DNA of 64,000 bases from Limnephilus marmoratus (lineage: Eukaryota > Arthropoda > Insecta > Trichoptera > Limnephilidae), in the NCBI GenBank assembly GCA_917880885.1, contig OU862927.1, forward strand, positions 38,095,571-38,159,570, read 5' to 3'. Both the position numbers and the translations under genes were made by a program. The notes below the pieces were generated by a model. The model was not told where the DNA came from, searched no databases, and saw only the letters and a list, made by a program, of their open reading frames with translations. This document shows, piece by piece, positions 20,530 to 31,601 of the stretch. The stretch's first letter is position 1. Each line of letters begins with the position of its first letter.

Positions 20530-20625
20530 GTTTAAATTTTTAAGTATTTACTTTGATACAAATAGTTTGTAAAAATTTTATAAGAAAAGCCCACTAGGGC
20601 GTGTAATAAATAAATAAATAAATAC
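20530..20625 (+). repeat. solo LINE 3' end
   Basis: AAGCCCACTAGGGCGTG followed by TAATAAATAAATAAATAAA is the short hairpin and AATAAA-type tail seen at other LINE ends here (49.7 kb, and inverted at 56.6 kb). No coding part is attached. Confidence 0.5.
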
Positions 20626-20934
20626 CGCAGCTGCATTGAATTTCAGAACCCGGTTTCGATTGCATGTCCGACGCCACGCCTTACACGCCGCGCCACAAAT
20701 AACATCTGTGTACGTGGATTTTCAGACAAAGCTACAGTTTTAATTCGGTTTCTATTTCAATAATTCGTCATAAGATGTCGCCACTTTCGTCGGCAAGACG
20801 CATAGGAATGTGTCCTTCCTAGGTATAACTTCTACAGATTTGTGATCCTTGAGTCTGGAGTATCTCCCGGATTTCGAAAGATTCAAATATTGACGGTAAT
20901 ACTCAATAATGTATATTGTATATTACATATGACG

Positions 20935-21125
20935 TCATCACCCGACCTGGTTACTTTGTCGCGGTGACTAGCCATATGAGGAACGAGCTAATTTTTGAAC
21001 CAGTTCATAATTCCTATTGGATTTATAAAATGATCGCCAACACTAACTGGGCGAAGTTAATTCAAAAGCCGCCCGCAGGGCTTCGCAGTAAAACCGCAGC
21101 GTGTTTTCAACTGCCAGTTTAAATG
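20935..21125 (+). repeat. repeat family X, copy 2
   Basis: Carries GGTTACTTTGTCGCGGTGAC, GAACGAGCTAATTTTTGAAC and GGATTTATAAAATGATCGCC, with counterparts at 4625 and 43890. It ends in GCCGCCCGCAGGGCTTCG. Confidence 0.6.
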
Positions 21126-21204
21126 AAGAGGCCCTGAGGATATAAGAACTTCCTTGTAAGTATAGAAAAATCTAGAAAGTGGAAAAAAAATTATTCATTT
21201 ACAC

Positions 21205-21325
21205 GTCTGCCCTGATGATGGACACTAAACTGTCCGAGGTAGGTGGTAAAAGGAGGTAGCGCAACACGGCATAACACCCCAAAAATAATAACGAAAATAC
21301 TTGGGGCCGTGCAAATCTGAAATCA
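21205..21325 (+). repeat. hammerhead-motif repeat, copy 3 (core decayed)
   Basis: CTGATGA (21212-21218) and the stem-II pair GGACA/TGTCC are kept, with a shorter loop, but GAAAC is replaced by GAGGTAGG. The family phrase GGAGGTAGCGCAACACGGCA follows. A ribozyme here would be dead. Confidence 0.6.
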
Positions 21326-21465
21326 GTAATTTATTGTCTTCTCTCGCTGTTTTAGCATTACCTCTAATATTATCTAAAAAGTGATAAAAAATAGTTTTCA
21401 ATTTCAAAAGGTGTCTAAATTATTTTTTTCCAGGCGGCTTTTGAGTGTGTGCGGCCAACATAAAC

Positions 21466-21912
21466 AAAAATTTTAACAAAACAAAAAACGACTTCAAAAA
21501 AACGCACTAAAAAGTAAAAAAATAATGTCGTATTCTTCTTGAACTTCATAATCAACTTACTTTTTCTAATCATCAATATATAGGTACGATTGTTACTTTT
21601 GGAGTCGGTGTCAGTCAAGGTAGGTTTGTAACTACATACAAGTATAGTTAAAGGTGAGATGTGCTTGTGTCGCACAAGCGACTTGACGAGGCGAGAGGCG
21701 AGAGCGGGGCCGCGGCGGCGCGGGGTGCTGTCAAGTGAACACGCCGGGCCGGGTACTTTTGCTGACACCGACTTCAAAAGTAACAATCGTACCTACATAT
21801 TGATGATTAGAAAAAGTAAGTTGATTATGAAGTTGAAGAAGAATACGATATTATTTTTTTACTTTTTAGTGCATTTTTTGAAGTCGTTTTTTTGTTTTGT
21901 TAAAATTTTGTT
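21466..21912. mobile_element. foldback element with GC-rich spacer
   Basis: Arms of about 150 bp (21466-21616 and 21758-21912) are inverted copies, roughly 90 % alike, both AT-rich and carrying ACGACTTCAAAAA and its complement. The 140-bp spacer is strongly GC-rich (GCCGCGGCGGCGCGGGG) and so has a different origin. The segment 21913-22405 ends in CCTCCTCCTTTTTGGAGTCG, whose complement resembles the left end, so a larger element 21490-22405 is possible. Confidence 0.65.
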
Positions 21913-22405
21913 TATTTTTTTATTTTTAGTGAATCTGAAGTACACTGTCTGAATATGGGTAGACCTACTAAACGTGCTGCTCATACGAGACGGACATTAT
22001 TTGACCATAACGACGTTAGGGTCAAATTCAGAGATTCGGCCGAGTTTCGTTAATTTGTCATGGATCCGACAATCAAAACCTAACCAAACTACCCTTGAAG
22101 TACATCCTTTCCAATAAAAAAATAATCATCGAAATCGGTTGGCGTGATATTGAGTTATTCGTCCATTTGTCGCGTACATACGTAATGCAAATTTAAGACT
22201 TATGTGGTTTTCTCATGGATGCCATTGTCGGAACTGGACCAAATTAAAATGGGACCACACGGGAAGCACCAGCTTTCAAATAAAAAAGAATCATCAATAT
22301 CGGTTCACCCAGTCAAAAGTTCTGAGGTAAAAAACATAACAAAAAATAAAAATTAAAAAATACAGACGAATTGAGAACCTCCTCCTTTTTGGAGTCGTTT
22401 AAAAA
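21913..22405 (+). repeat. dispersed insect repeat end
   Basis: Non-coding. It carries phrases I know from many moth genomes, such as AATATCGGTTCACCCAGTCA and CGAATTGAGAACCTCCTCC. Whether it belongs to the foldback just upstream is open. Confidence 0.45.
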
Positions 22406-22768
22406 TGATTATTGCCTCACAGTTGTTAAATATACACCCCTAAAAGCACCTCACTAATTTAACTCCAAAACTAACTCATTCTTGTTGCCCTAAACTATAT
22501 ACATTTATGCGCCTGTCTGTTCCACAAAACAGGGCAATGAAACACAATATCATCGACATACAGTCAAAGATACTGCCCGCACTTACACCATTACGAGCTT
22601 AAGCCACTGACCTAGTAATCCCTAGAAACATCAAAGATCCACTGGAGTGATTTTTGTCGTGTATATTAGCGCCATTTTAAATGTATCCGATTGCTTTTCG
22701 GATAAAAAAAGGCAATTATCTCCTTGAATCGGCCAATCTAAAGAATATATATTTGTAACTCCCACGTT

Positions 22769-23795
22769 AGGCGAATCTGCGGCAGAACGTGGGGACTCAA
22801 ACCCAAAATGATGCGATGGCTGTACACAGCCGTTGTAAAACCAAGACTCATGCATGCAGCCTTGGTCTGGTGGAGGAGAACAACACTGAAAACAGTGAGA
22901 GCCATACTCAACCACATACAGGGACTTGCATGCAGAGGAATCACAGGAGCTATGCGAACCACTCCAATACTAGCCATGGGAGTGCTGCTAGATCTACCCC
23001 CACTAAACTTAGAAATAGAGGGGGCGGCGATGGCGGCAGCCTACAGGTTACAATGCAAAGGTCAATGGAGAGGTGAGTTGCCCAAAAACAGTCATACGGA
23101 GATCGGAACAAGACTGAGGGCAATTAGTCCGACAGCTGGAATGAAGCAGGACGGCAAACAAGGCGAATACTTCTTCAGACAGCAGTTTGATGTGATGTAC
23201 CCCACCCGGGAGGAGTGGGACATGGTCCCAGGTCCAACCTGCAGACAGGAACTAATCTGGTTCACAGATGGGTCCAAAATGGAGGAAGGAACGGGGGCTG
23301 GGGTATGTTTACAGGGTTCCAAGAGGGAACTAAGTATACCTCTAGGAATACACTGCACTGTGTTTCAGGCTGAGATGAAAGCCATCTTGGCCTGCGCACA
23401 GGAGAATATACGTATCGGGTACAGGAATAAGAACATAACTATTTGTTCTGATAGCCAGGCAGCCCTTATGGCACTGGAAAGTAACCGATGCGACTCCAGA
23501 CTGGTGATGGAATGTAGAACCGTTCTTACAGAACTCGCTACCATCAATAAAATAACCCTGATATGGGTACCAGGACATAAGGGTATTGAGGGCAACGAGC
23601 GGGCTGACGAACTAGCAAGGAAAGGGGCGAAAGCACCACTTGCGGGATCTGAGCCGGCCGTAGGAGTAGCAGCTTGCCACACCAAATTACATATCGAGAG
23701 GTGGGTCAAATCCCAGCACTGGAAGGAATGGGAGAGGGCACCCGGAATGAGACAATCCAAAGTACTCATAAACGGACCCGACCCCAGACGGACCA
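22769..23795 (+). CDS. LINE RT C-terminus and RNase H (partial)
   Basis: The frame is open from the insertion border. The RT end reads WGLKPKMMRWLYTAVVKPRL (residues 8-27). RNase H starts near residue 160 with IWFTDGSKMEEGTGAGVCL (first catalytic aspartate). It continues with FQAEMKAILACA (glutamate), ICSDSQAALMAL (second aspartate) and IWVPGHKGIEGNERADELAR (histidine and last aspartate). All four expected catalytic acids and the histidine are present, so this domain looks undamaged. RNase H in such elements is thought to remove template RNA during second-strand synthesis. The frame is broken at 23796 by a nested insertion and resumes at 24032. Confidence 0.9.
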
Positions 23796-24017
23796 TTGGA
23801 GGGGACCCACCACTTTCCCACGGCTGTGTGAGGAAACTGATTGTTTAACCTCCTTAGCCGCACACGTCAGGACTCTAATTTTTTGTAAAAAGGAAGCTAC
23901 ATTTATTTTGAAACGAATCTAGACCCTCCAATGTCCCTGCATGCATGATTGTTAGTAAAAAAAGTAAAATGTATGCATACTTACATTTGCAGTAATTAAA
24001 AAGATAAAAATCCCAGT
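23796..24017. mobile_element. 222-bp nested insertion with 14-bp target duplication
   Basis: CCCCAGACGGACCA stands at 23782-23795 and again at 24018-24031. Removing 236 bases rejoins the LINE frame exactly (PDPRR-TRKLLDMDRNSLREL). The insert is non-coding and ends in the A-rich AATTAAAAAGATAAAAAT. A short phrase, AGCCGCACACG, is shared with the MITE spacer near 43295. It is probably a retroposon of an unknown family. Confidence 0.75.
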
Positions 24018-24031
24018 CCCCAGACGGACCA

Positions 24032-24327
24032 GGAAACTACTCGATATGGACAGAAACTCGCTGAGGGAACTGGTAGGCCTACTAACGGGACACTGCCATC
24101 TCAGGAAACACATGCAGCTATTGGGAGTGGAAAGCACCAGTACATGTAGAAAATGTGAAGAGGATGAAGAGACTCCAATTCACTTATGGTGCCAATGTCC
24201 TGCCCTGGTGGGAATTAGGCTCAGATACCTGGGGAGACATGTTGTAGAACCAGAAGACCTAGCCACATATCCGATAACAACTCTGGTGAATTTTATTAAA
24301 GGGACTGGGTTATTGTTAAAGGATTGA
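24032..24327 (+). CDS. LINE C-terminal zinc-binding domain, continuation after insertion
   Basis: In the original frame it reads RKLLDMDRNSLRELVGLLTG, then HCHLRKHMQLLGVESTSTC-x2-C, a glutamate-rich bridge, and PIHLWCQCPAL. The C-x2-C...H-x4-C arrangement is the gag-knuckle-like motif that ends many RNase H LINEs. The frame stops at a TGA in 24325-24327 about 75 bases before the poly(A) tail. Product intact only if the insertion is removed. Confidence 0.8.
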
Positions 24328-24431
24328 GGTAAAATGGGAGAAAGTACAATGGGCCCATGGCCTAAGTACTCACGGGAACCAATGGTAAACCGTCTCCGCT
24401 TTAAAAAAAAAAAAAAAAAAACTCCCACGTT

Positions 24432-25138
24432 TGTTATTTTAGACTTAAAACGAAGCTATTAAAATGCTTTATCTATTATGATCTTACACGTCGCAAATCC
24501 GAACTTCGTGGACTATTTTATAACGATGTTTATATAATAATATAATTTTTTTAAATATTTTTTTCACACATATTTTCTGATCAGTTAAAATTAAGTCCCT
24601 TTTCCATAGATATGCACCTTTCATTGTTGATTACCTTGCTATTAATTTTTTTGACTTTTCATAGCTTTAGTGACTATAGCTATGAAGCCAAAAACTTCAG
24701 GCACATGTACACGCCTACAACACACTTCTGTCGGTTTCTCTCTTCAGTGAATTACACCAAATAGTTATATGATCCAAATACGTTTGGGAGAGTGCTTTGT
24801 TGAACTAATTCAATTTGTAGATGAGTACATACTTGGGGATGACAGGGGGTAGTTATTGACTAATTAAATGAGTTATTTAGGTGAGAGGGTGTTCTTATTA
24901 CCGTCGAATGTTACAATATATTTTATTTCTTGTTTTATACTAGCGTGGACCCGTTAAAAATCACGGGTCTTTAAAATAATTGTAGGATATGTCAACTTTG
25001 CCTCAAACCTCAAAAATCATATCTGTCAAATATTTGAACGAAAGACAAACACATTTCAAATAATGGCTTTATTAATTAATTTTTATACCTACTTTAACGC
25101 TTGTCCAAGTTTCCAAATTTGAAAACATAGTTAACTAG
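24432..25138. other. non-coding stretch
   Basis: A phrase ACTAGCGTGGACCCGTTAAA at 24942 resembles ACTAGCGTAGACTTGTGAAA at 58746, so a short repeat end may lie here. Nothing else is supported. Confidence 0.4.
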
Positions 25139-25915
25139 CTGGTCCCGGCATGCGTTGCTATGCCATTTAATAAAGAAATTGTTTCTCCCTAAGTGTCCTT
25201 TTCCATTCGTCCCGTTCCCCTTCCGCCTCCCCTTCACCTCCTGCGTCCTCTTCCCATCTCGCGTTCCCACTCCGTCACCTCCACCTTTCCTCTCCCCACT
25301 TCACTCCCCCCCCCCCCCCTTCCACCGTCCCGCGAACCCCCCTCCCGAGTTCCCTTCCCCCTACCAGGTCCCCCTCCCCCCTCCCGCGTTCCCCTTCCAC
25401 CTTCCCCGCCTTCCCTCTTCCCTTTCCCGCTCCCTCGTCCCGCCAACCCTCCTCCCGCGTTCCATATATATTTAATCCCAGTACATTCAGTTTTTAAACA
25501 GTCCACGTGCCACCTTTTACAATTTTTATTCAATTTTCCATTTTTCATGTATATTAAATTTGGTACCTAACATAGGTACCAATTTAAAATACCTAAAATT
25601 CTTGATTCGATTCAAACTATTAGGGAAGCACCTACTTTATATAAATTTTTCAACTTTTCAAAAATAGAATCCTGATTGAACAATCATTCATTGTTTTGCA
25701 AAATGTCATTCTCCAACACGCGAACTGTCAAACGTGCGATGTTTTCTGTTATTATATAATTTTCTGCGCAATTTTCTTAATTTTTTTCTCCGTAAGAACC
25801 ATCCTCGAACTTCAAGGAATATTCTAAAAAAAGAATTATCGAAATCGGTTCAGCCGCTCTCGAGATTTGCGCTTACCAACAAATTCAGCGATTCATATTT
25901 ATATTTTAGAAGATA
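25139..25915 (+). repeat. C-rich retroelement-like repeat, long copy
   Basis: Opens CTAGCTGGTCCCGGCATGCG and runs through 230 bases of pyrimidine-rich units (CCCCTTCC, CGCGTTCC, CCCCCTCC). It ends with GGTTCAGCCGCTCTCGAG and AGCGATTCATATTTATATTT-AGAAGATA near 25912. The apparent proline-rich frames here are by-products of base composition. The 3' half differs from the copies at 51-55 kb, so the copy is mosaic. Confidence 0.65.
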
Positions 25916-26459
25916 ATAATATCTAGACACAGAAACACACCACCGAAATAATACTGAGGTGCGTAATGGATAGCGCAAATAATTATTGCAAAGTTGCCTC
26001 ACGAAAAGTTGATAAAAAAATTGAAGCATTTCAGCAAAGGAGATAATTGTAACTATAGCGGGGGAAATTAAATAAAATCAATGCACGCTTTTCTTCTGAA
26101 AACACAACGAGTCTTTATTGGGTGGGTACAATCAATTTACACAAGTAGACAGTTCAATAATCGTAAAAACAGTAAACAGTAAACGTACAAACTACAACAG
26201 TAGCTTTGTGGTTAATATTCAAATAATAACTCCAAAGGTCACTATTATACCTGAAATTACGCGGGACACCCCGGTGGGTAAACTTAACATTTTACGATCA
26301 CCCACGACCTTTTATGGGTCGATCCATATATATGAAAAATCCCTTGCGGTGGGATGCCACCTCTGGTCAATAGAATCCCTCGTCTCTAAGAGACAGCAAT
26401 GCTAGATAGAGAAAGTATTCGAGTGGTGAACACTTCTCAAATACGCTCAAATTATTATT

Positions 26460-26660
26460 TGAAGCGGGGTCCAAACGCTTGGCGAGCCTCGGCAAGCGTC
26501 CACAAGTCCCAACGTCTGGAGCGCGCGTTTGCGTAGGCTTGCAAGAGCTTGCGAGAGCTTGCCACCGATCCGGCGAGGTCGGATAATTTGGCCACAAGCG
26601 GCAAGCGCTCGGTCGCACTCAGTGGAACTTCCGAGCTGGCGGTGAATGCACGCCGTTTTT
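26460..26660. repeat. GC-rich repeat with AGCTTGC units, copy 1
   Basis: Clustered CTTGC units occur around GAGCTTGCGAGAGCTTGCC (GCTTGC and GCAAGC). A related cluster lies at 27475-27600 (GAGCTTGCCTGAGCTTGCGG). Both are sharply GC-rich in AT-rich flanks. They may be subterminal parts of one DNA transposon, about 1.1 kb long, but terminal repeats were not established. Confidence 0.4.
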
Positions 26661-26879
26661 GCTCCGTGCGGTCTATGATAATATTTGATATTACGAGACA
26701 TATTATGAATATGAATGGCGTATGAGGCGAGCCTGACTTATTAAAATGTATAAGTACATAAATTTAATGCACTTACGTAATTTATTGCGACTGGACTTAG
26801 CTAAAATGTCAAAATAAATAAATAATATTTTATTGATGATTTATACAATATTATTACAATAAAAAATATACGATTTTTG

Positions 26880-27135
26880 TTAGAATAACTTTTTTTTATA
26901 ATACAAGACAATATTATATAAAGACAAGTGATCCTCGAGTTCGGGTCCCAATTGCGATCACTACCTTTGGAAGCGAAAACTTCTTTGGCACCGTTGTGAT
27001 TTGAAACTCGATGAAACGAAAAAGTGGCACTAAAAAGAGACAAAAATCTATAGGATTTAGCCTGCGAGATTATGTCTCCTCTTTGTGCGGTGCTTCGTAG
27101 CCTCCCCACTCTTTTCTACCTTAGTTTTCTGAAGG
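26880..27135. repeat. repeat family A, copy 3
   Basis: Carries TTGTGATTTGAAACTCGATG and TTGTGCGGTGCTTCGTAGCC in the same order as at 2530-2680, and is the longest copy of the family here. Confidence 0.6.
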
Positions 27136-27474
27136 TTTCACTTCTACCGCGTGTAAACTAGACATTATATTTTTCTGTGTCTTGTTCTTTTTCATATTTT
27201 TATTAGTATTATCTTCTTCAATGGTTCAATGGTATAAAAAATACATTTTCCCTTGTTTTTTGTTTCACGTTAAAATAAAGGTGACCGGCCAACTCAGAAA
27301 GGTCATGATAAAAAAATTGATTAAGTTAGGTTAAGGTTACCGGCAATTTTAAAATTATTTTTTCATAGCTTTTAATGATCTTTCTGAGGTGTTTCTCAGT
27401 TGGTTTCATTCTGAGTTGGCATGGAACCAAAATAAAAATAGATTAACGCAAACATAGCATAGCCTAAATAGACG

Positions 27475-27600
27475 TCCGCCGCGCTTGGATGCTCCGAACA
27501 CACTGGCGCGCTCGCAAGTGTGTGGAAGCCAGCCATTCGTTTGCCAGAGCTTGCCTGAGCTTGCGGCAAGCCGTTTGTCGCAAGCATGTAGCGGTACCAT
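27475..27600. repeat. GC-rich repeat with AGCTTGC units, copy 2
   Basis: Related to 26460-26660 by its CAGAGCTTGCCTGAGCTTGC phrase and a GCTTGCGGCAAGC palindrome. Confidence 0.4.
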
Positions 27601-27639
27601 AACAATACGCAGTTAGCACTGAATATATTCGCCGTCCTG

Positions 27640-27880
27640 ATGACCGGAGGATGGTGATAGAGCAAGGATTTGTATATAATAGAGAGTTGTATAACAAGCT
27701 ACCAGAGACTTTGAAGTCCACACCAATTGGAAAGTTCAAGACGTATTGTAGAAGCTACATAAAATTACATAAAATTTACTTTGCAATATGAAATATTATA
27801 ATTAATTAGAAATTTGTAAACTTAAATGTACAAATTACTAAAATAAAATTAATAAATAAATAAAAAATAAAGGATTCTGT
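27640..27880 (+). pseudogene. LINE C-terminal remnant with 3' tail
   Basis: One frame reads YNRELYNKLPETLKSTPIGK followed by FKTYCRSYIK and a stop, the usual end of Jockey/CR1-group ORF2. An AATAAATAAATAAA-type tail ends it near 27868. No upstream part of the element is present. Confidence 0.65.
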
Positions 27881-28018
27881 AATGGCCTCCCACAAAACGG
27901 TGGTAAATGTAGCCTTCCAGCACCGAGCGCCACTCCTGATTGAGCGCCGAGCCCGAGCTCACTCATGACCACTAATTGATTTTTTTCTATCCTGGAAGAA
28001 AATATTATTATTATTATT

Positions 28019-28840
28019 TTTTTTTTTTTTTTTTTTTTTATTTATCAAAAGTATACAATACAGAATATAGTATATTATATAAAGCATTGTACTCCCAGGA
28101 GTTAATAAACTCATTGCGGGAATGATACGCATTACATGAAACATATAGCTGTATGTATTAAATGGACATATGATGGGGACATACACAACATTATTATTTC
28201 AGAAAGTCATTAATAAGATGAAGTTTGAGCATGTTAGTTTGGGTCTTTTTACATTGACTTGCACATTTGATCTCGTTGGGTAGTTGATTATATTTTGTGT
28301 GAGCTATGTATTCTAGGGATCTTAGTCCATGTTTTGTTGATTTGATTTTTGGTATATGAAGTTTGTTGTGATTTCTTGTGTTGTGTTGGTGTACGTCGCA
28401 ATTGTAATAGAGTGTAGTGTTGGAATGTGCCGAGTGTTGAATTACTTGTAATACAGTTTTCGTTATTTCAAAAGTGGGAATGGTATTAAAAGGAAGTATT
28501 TGGGTGTTTCTGTAGATGTCTTTGACATGTGTGTCCCAAGGTAAACAGAAAATATTTCGCAGGGCTCTATTTTGGACGACTTGGACTTCTGAAATCATTT
28601 TTTTTGTAGCAAATCCCCAGATTCCGGCGAGATATATTAGATGTGAGTGAATCATAGCATGGTAAATCGATTTTATTAGAGAGGGAGGAAGTAACCCGCG
28701 AAGTCTATATAAAACACCAGTTATAGGAGTAATTTTGGATAGAACATGTTTAAATTGGTGATTCCATGTGAGTTGTGAATCAATGAAAAGGCCAAGATAT
28801 TTTGTAACATCAGCCCTTTCAAGGCGGCAGGAGCCCATTT
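28019..28840 (-). mobile_element. LINE family L2, second 5'-truncated copy
   Basis: Minus-strand element. Its tail is the T-run at 28018-28040 on the plus strand, preceded in element sense by a CAATGAGTTTATTAACTCCTGGGAG hairpin region that matches the one at 7510-7545. It starts at about 28840 in the RT thumb and abuts an RTE-type fragment. Confidence 0.8.
28194..28838 (-). CDS. LINE L2 reverse transcriptase C-terminal part (partial)
   Basis: It has 214 residues without a stop, starting near KYLGLFIDSQLTWNHQF. Blocks PITGVLYRLRGLLPPSLI, LPWDTHVKDIYRNTQILPF and TKYNQLPNEIK line up with LPWDTHVKDIYSLTQILPF and its surroundings in the frame at 6286-7353. All catalytic motifs lie upstream of the truncation. 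Being open over its full length, it is probably not very old. Confidence 0.8.
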   Translation of the reverse strand: MGSCRLERADVTKYLGLFIDSQLTWNHQFKHVLSKITPITGVLYRLRGLLPPSLIKSIYHAMIHSHLIYLAGIWGFATKKMISEVQVVQNRALRNIFCLPWDTHVKDIYRNTQILPFNTIPTFEITKTVLQVIQHSAHSNTTLYYNCDVHQHNTRNHNKLHIPKIKSTKHGLRSLEYIAHTKYNQLPNEIKCASQCKKTQTNMLKLHLINDFLK

Positions 28841-28872
28841 AGGAGCAGGTGATTGATTCTCTCTCTCTGGTT

Positions 28873-29175
28873 TCAATCCTGGGGTTGGTTTGTAACAATT
28901 TCATCTATTCGTCTCTTCCACTCTTCCCTGTCTTGTGCGGCTCTTTTGAAGTCTGCATATGATGCGCAGCGCACGTCCACCAGCAGGTCCTCCAGGTACT
29001 CTCGGCGTGGGCGTCCCCTAGAGTTTGTCCCCACGGTTATACCCTCCATTATGGCACGCAAGAGGCCTTCTTGTCTTATTACATGGCCGATCCATCTTGC
29101 ACGCCTTTCGGACAAGGTCCTGAGAAGGTGCCTTCCTCCTTCGATTCTATAGAGGTTCATTTGAACATTTAACAT
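28873..29175 (-). CDS. RTE-like LINE C-terminus (partial)
   Basis: Minus-strand frame of 100 residues with SERRARWIGHVIRQEGLLRA, NSRGRPRREYLEDLLVDVRC and RAAQDREEWKRRIDEIV. This RW-GH...GRPR...W pattern is the stereotyped C-terminus of RTE-type ORF2 proteins. It is cut off at its N-terminal side near 29175. Confidence 0.75.
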   Translation of the reverse strand: MLNVQMNLYRIEGGRHLLRTLSERRARWIGHVIRQEGLLRAIMEGITVGTNSRGRPRREYLEDLLVDVRCASYADFKRAAQDREEWKRRIDEIVTNQPQD

Positions 29176-29214
29176 TCATTTTTGTTTGAGGAACCTCCTC
29201 ATTGATTAGTTAAG

Positions 29215-29450
29215 GTATAATAATAATATCTTTATTGAACCAAATTTGCAAGATTATAACTAAAAACCACGTATTCAGTGTTAATGTTTACAGTGGTTTA
29301 AAATTACATAAGTACAAAAGAATATCAACAGAAAATAATATAAATATGAACAGCAGATACTTGAAGAATAGAAAATAGTTATAAATTTAGATTTTTCAAT
29401 AATCCGCCTCACTAGGCTAGCCTGTGTTGAGGCAGTAATATTTAAGTCAA
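29215..29450 (-). repeat. LINE family L3, second solo 3' end
   Basis: Same layout as 8065-8275: an AATAAAGATATTATTAT tail in element sense, and the hairpin complement GCCTCACTAGGCTAGCCTGT...TGAGGCAG near 29403-29438. Confidence 0.6.
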
Positions 29451-29459
29451 TTTATAATA

Positions 29460-30960
29460 CTTATGAAGTTATAAACCTACCTACACTTTTATTAAAATAT
29501 AATCACCAAATTCAAAACCAAAGTCTTTAAAATTAAAATCAGGGTCTTGAATGTTTAATGCTAAAGAATGTGACGATATGGACATCTTTATAAATAGCCT
29601 CATATATTTAAAAAACATGTGTTAATTTTAGACATAGGTTTTCAACCTTATTTTGCCCACCTACCCCTTTGAGAAATATTTTTTTCAGAGCCCCCCCCCC
29701 CTCCATTTTTTATCTTATGATGGAGGGGGCTCAACAGACACGGAATCAATAATTTGATAAATGTATAAAATTATTCGTTGTAACTTTTTCTTTAGCAAGT
29801 TAAAAAATCAATTATTTTGTACCTGGTTGCTCCTCATTCTTTCTTGTATTCATGATTTAGTGTCAATTCCTAATAATAATAATACAGGTAAGATAATAAT
29901 ATTATATACTAAAAATACAAATGTTCATGTCATCCAATTTAATGTAGATCTGGATGTAATGGAATCTTTCAGTTCAATTTTCATCCACTTCCCGAACTAC
30001 CAAAATATGTGAGTTTTCGCACACGTGATAAAAATGATAATACATAAACAAAAAATAACCAATATTAAAGTTTACTTTGCTTTATTAGTAGGTGATTAGC
30101 GTGTTTTTTTTTCAGATCATATTTTTTAACCTGCCCACGCCCTCAACGCCCATTTCAACGCCCCCTAATTTTCTCTGGGCCTTCTACCGCCCCCCTGAAA
30201 GTCTCAAACGCCCAGAAGGGGACGTTATCGCCTACGTTGAGAACCTACCCTATAAGCTAACACGATGTCATTAGAAGTATATGAACAAAAAAATTGTAAT
30301 TGCTTTATTATTTTGTACCATGTAATTACAATGTTGTTTTGTATTTTTTTTTGCTTATTATTATTTCTGTCATTTCACTAGTAGCATCTCCACCTAGTAA
30401 CAACCAAACCTTGATTTACGCATACTGTGAACATTTTTAATTGGAGTATTAATATCTACGCACATCCCAATGGCAATTTCATCAATAATAATTGTAACTC
30501 CCTGTAAATGTTTCAAACAATAACTAAATCTTTAATATATAAAACAAAGTCGGGTTACTTACACTATTTATAACTCGAGATCGGTAGAATCGATTTTGAT
30601 GATCTTTGATTTGTTGGATTTGTCTCCGCCCCTGATAACAGAATAACTATTAAAACACCGCAAAAATTCACGACAAAGAAAGTTATGAAGAAAATTAATT
30701 TGTTCATAAATTTTGTATGGGACGAATTTTGAACGAACTGCATCAATATTGTGATAGGTATAATATTTAACTGTGCGTTAATTCCAAAAATTCGAGAACG
30801 TCAAATGTCAATGCGCTGATTTTTTTATTCTTAATCACATAATGCTGCCCCTCTTTCTTACACACTAAATGTCAATAGTCGAAAACGCGACAAACGGTGA
30901 ACATATGTCTCTGCATCCCTCCAAAGGAAAAATAAAATAATAATAAATCTCTGAAATGAA
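29460..30960. other. non-coding stretch
   Basis: Contains C-runs near 29690 and a block with repeated ACGCCC (30125-30215) that may be a decayed repeat. No coding or RNA gene is supported. Confidence 0.4.
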
Positions 30961-30969
30961 ACGCATTTT

Positions 30970-31085
30970 TTTATGTAAGCTACACTCAGGACCTATGTCA
31001 TCTTAGGGGATGCAGTGTGGAGGGCCTTTTTAAGGAAAGGTAGGATAGGAAGTTCTGGGAAGGAAAAAGGCATGGGGGGTGGTGT
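30970..31085 (-). mobile_element. SINE-like retroposon, copy 4 (3' part only)
   Basis: Begins at the 3' tail (complement of CTCAGGACCTATGTCATC) and stops after GGAAGGAAAAAGGCATGGG, matching the 3' quarter of the copy at 9606. The rest is missing. Confidence 0.6.
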
Positions 31086-31429
31086 AACCGACGTGTTACG
31101 CACCCTCATTTGTTTTTTTCAGCAAAGTCATCGCTGGCGCCATCCTCTACATTTAGTGGTCATTTCTTTGAAATTTCTTCCGAAATTTCTGGCCACTAAG
31201 CTCGTTAGTACCGTGCCGTCAGCGACGATCTTTCGCCGAAATATTTTAATTTTCATTTATTATCTTTTTTATTATGTACAATGCCCCGGTGCAACAAATA
31301 AATGCTTGCGTGCTCAGGTTGCCACCGGGAGACATTTTTTAACTCTTATCATTTACAAAAATTTGTTATTTATTTTAAATACTTTGCGTCCAGGGAAAAG
31401 CAAACTACTTTTCCAGGGAAAAGCAAACC

Positions 31430-31560
31430 GGAGTCTACTCCTTTTCACTCCTTTGCCGCCCGAAAAAGGGGCAACAAGAGTCTGCTCCACCGCCAGCCAG
31501 GTCACTCCTTTGCCGCCCGAAAAAGGGGCAACAAGAGTGCCCACCGCCAGACAGGGCAAC
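31430..31560 (+). repeat. two-unit tandem repeat with a 34-bp identical core
   Basis: CACTCCTTTGCCGCCCGAAA plus AAGGGGCAACAAGAGT occurs at 31447 and again at 31503, 56 bases apart. GTCCAGGGAAAAGCAAAC-like text just upstream is also repeated. Confidence 0.7.
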
Positions 31561-31601
31561 CTTAAAATGTACATTTTGTCGATTAAGTTAACTTACACAC
31601 C

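Larger units (their letters stand above)
22769..24419 (+). mobile_element. 5'-truncated LINE with RNase H domain and target duplication
   Basis: AACTCCCACGTT at 22757-22768 and again at 24420-24431 is a 12-bp target duplication. The element starts inside the RT C-terminus and ends in a run of about 19 A. A 222-bp insertion with its own duplication interrupts it. RT-linked RNase H and the downstream zinc motif point to the I group of LINEs in the broad sense. Confidence 0.9.

Noticed and set aside
23092..23796. Minus-strand frames of 78-143 codons opposite the LINE RNase H gene
   Set aside because: They are shadows of the plus-strand frame, which carries all RNase H motifs in order.
25155..25570. 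Proline-rich frames in C-rich blocks (also at 51.1-51.8 and 55.0-55.3 kb)
   Set aside because: They arise from pyrimidine-rich repeat sequence, occur in several frames at once, and are not conserved as protein.
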